A program made the position numbers and the translations under genes. The notes under the pieces were generated by a model, which worked only from the letters and a program-made list of their open reading frames with translations, did no database searches and had not been told where the DNA came from. Of a stretch of DNA of 6,305 nucleotides, positions 5,615 through 6,305 are shown in pieces. The DNA lies in the NCBI GenBank assembly GCA_029258695.1, contig JARIBR010000090.1, positions 1 to 6,305 of the forward strand, given 5' to 3'. The DNA comes from Quadrisphaera sp. GTDB taxonomy: Bacteria > Actinomycetota > Actinomycetes > Actinomycetales > Quadrisphaeraceae. Each line of letters starts with the position of its first letter. Within the stretch, counting starts at the first letter, position 1.

Positions 5615-6305
5615 ATGAGAGCCCGAACCACCCACCCTGCTCGGTGCGCCGTGCTGCGCACACCGCTCCTCGTGGCAGGCCTCGCCGCGGGCCTGGCGCT
5701 GGCCGGGTGCTCCTCCACGGGGGGCGCCGCGGCCGAGGAGAGCGCCGCGCAGGGCGCCGCCGGTGCGTGCGAGGAGCCCTCGGGCACCATCGCCGTCATC
5801 AGCCACGGCACGCAGGGCGACCCGTTCTGGGACATCGTCAAGAACGGCGCCGAGGCCGCCGGACGGGACCAGTGCCTGACCATCACCTACCAGGGCTACG
5901 GCGACCCCAACGCGCAGAGCCAGGCCATCGACTCCGCCATCGCCCAGGAGGTCGACGGCCTCGTGGTCTCCATGGCGAACCCGGAGGGTGTGCGGGACTC
6001 CGTGGAGCGGGCGGTGAGCCAGGACGTCCCCGTGGTGACCATCAACTCCGGCGAGGCCGAGTCGGAGGCGTACGGGGCCCTCGAGCACGTCGGGCAGTCC
6101 GAGACGGCCGCCGGGGAGGGGGCCGGTGAGCAGATGGCCGGCGCCGGGGTGACCAACATGCTGTGCGTCATCCACGAGGCCGGCAACATCGGCCACGAGC
6201 AGCGCTGCGCGGGCGCGGCCACCGGCCTGGGTGCGACGGTGACGCAGCTGCAGGTGGACATCAACGACCTGACCGGCGCGCAGTCGACGATCACCTCGCA
6301 GCTGC
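5615..6305 (+). CDS. Sugar (probably inositol) ABC transporter substrate-binding lipoprotein, 3' end cut by window edge
   Basis: Extracytoplasmic solute-binding protein of the RbsB-like type (periplasmic binding protein family 4), expected to deliver a sugar or cyclitol to a CUT2-class importer. The 230 visible codons are open to the edge; family members are about 330-370 residues, so roughly the last third is missing. The N-terminus has Arg residues, a hydrophobic stretch (about 18-31) and the lipobox L29-A-G-C32, so it is a predicted lipoprotein anchored through C32, followed by an Ala/Gly/Glu linker to about 56. The mature domain shows TIAVISHGTQGDPFWDIVKN (58-77), DPNAQSQAIDSAI (97-109), VDGLVVSMANP (113-123) and VPVVTIN (138-144). 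CVIHEAGN with QRCAG (C184, C198) is a paired-cysteine block I recognise from actinobacterial sugar-binding proteins; C52 and C87 could form a second disulfide. Inositol as ligand is inferred from the adjacent iol genes; ribose, xylose or another cyclitol cannot be excluded. Confidence 0.9.
   Translation, partial: MRARTTHPARCAVLRTPLLVAGLAAGLALAGCSSTGGAAAEESAAQGAAGACEEPSGTIAVISHGTQGDPFWDIVKNGAEAAGRDQCLTITYQGYGDPNAQSQAIDSAIAQEVDGLVVSMANPEGVRDSVERAVSQDVPVVTINSGEAESEAYGALEHVGQSETAAGEGAGEQMAGAGVTNMLCVIHEAGNIGHEQRCAGAATGLGATVTQLQVDINDLTGAQSTITSQL

Noticed and set aside
5255..6196. Minus-strand open frame opposite the iolE end and the binding-protein gene
   Set aside because: It crosses a gene boundary, has a low-complexity Arg/Pro-rich tail and shows no domain. 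The + strand has a lipobox and a clear binding-protein fold.

Overview
The window reads as part of a myo-inositol uptake and catabolism operon from a high-GC actinobacterium. By eye the DNA is about three-quarters G+C, with strong third-position G/C bias. Start codons are GTG or ATG with GGAG-type ribosome binding sites, and genes are packed with 4-nt overlaps. The proteins have an actinobacterial look: Ala/Gly/Asp-rich, and a lipoprotein-type sugar-binding protein. I cannot name the genus from the sequence alone.

Layout, all on the + strand: iolD (10-1938), a ThDP-dependent trihydroxycyclohexanedione hydrolase; mmsA/iolA (1935-3485), a CoA-acylating methylmalonate-semialdehyde dehydrogenase; iolG (3548-4666), an inositol 2-dehydrogenase of the Gfo/Idh/MocA family; an iolE-type inosose dehydratase (4663-5565); and the first 230 codons of a sugar ABC transporter substrate-binding lipoprotein (5615 to the window edge). 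iolD/mmsA overlap by GTGA and iolG/iolE by ATGA. The other two gaps are short: 62 nt before iolG and 49 nt before the binding protein. No stretch over 300 bases lacks a gene.

In the pathway, the binding protein presumably captures inositol (or a close relative) for a CUT2-type ABC importer whose other subunits would lie beyond the right edge. IolG oxidises myo-inositol to 2-keto-myo-inositol, IolE dehydrates it to the cyclic dione, and IolD opens the ring. IolB, IolC and IolJ (not in the window) would continue to malonate semialdehyde and DHAP. MmsA converts malonate semialdehyde to acetyl-CoA and CO2.

I found no sign of a novel system; the gene content is ordinary. The unexplained structure is small: an 18-bp tandem repeat that begins over the mmsA stop and gives three in-frame stops; a GC-rich hairpin whose TGAG loop contains the iolE stop codon; and a Gly/Arg-rich low-complexity insertion in IolG. 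No promoter, operator, RNA gene, mobile element or CRISPR was recognised.
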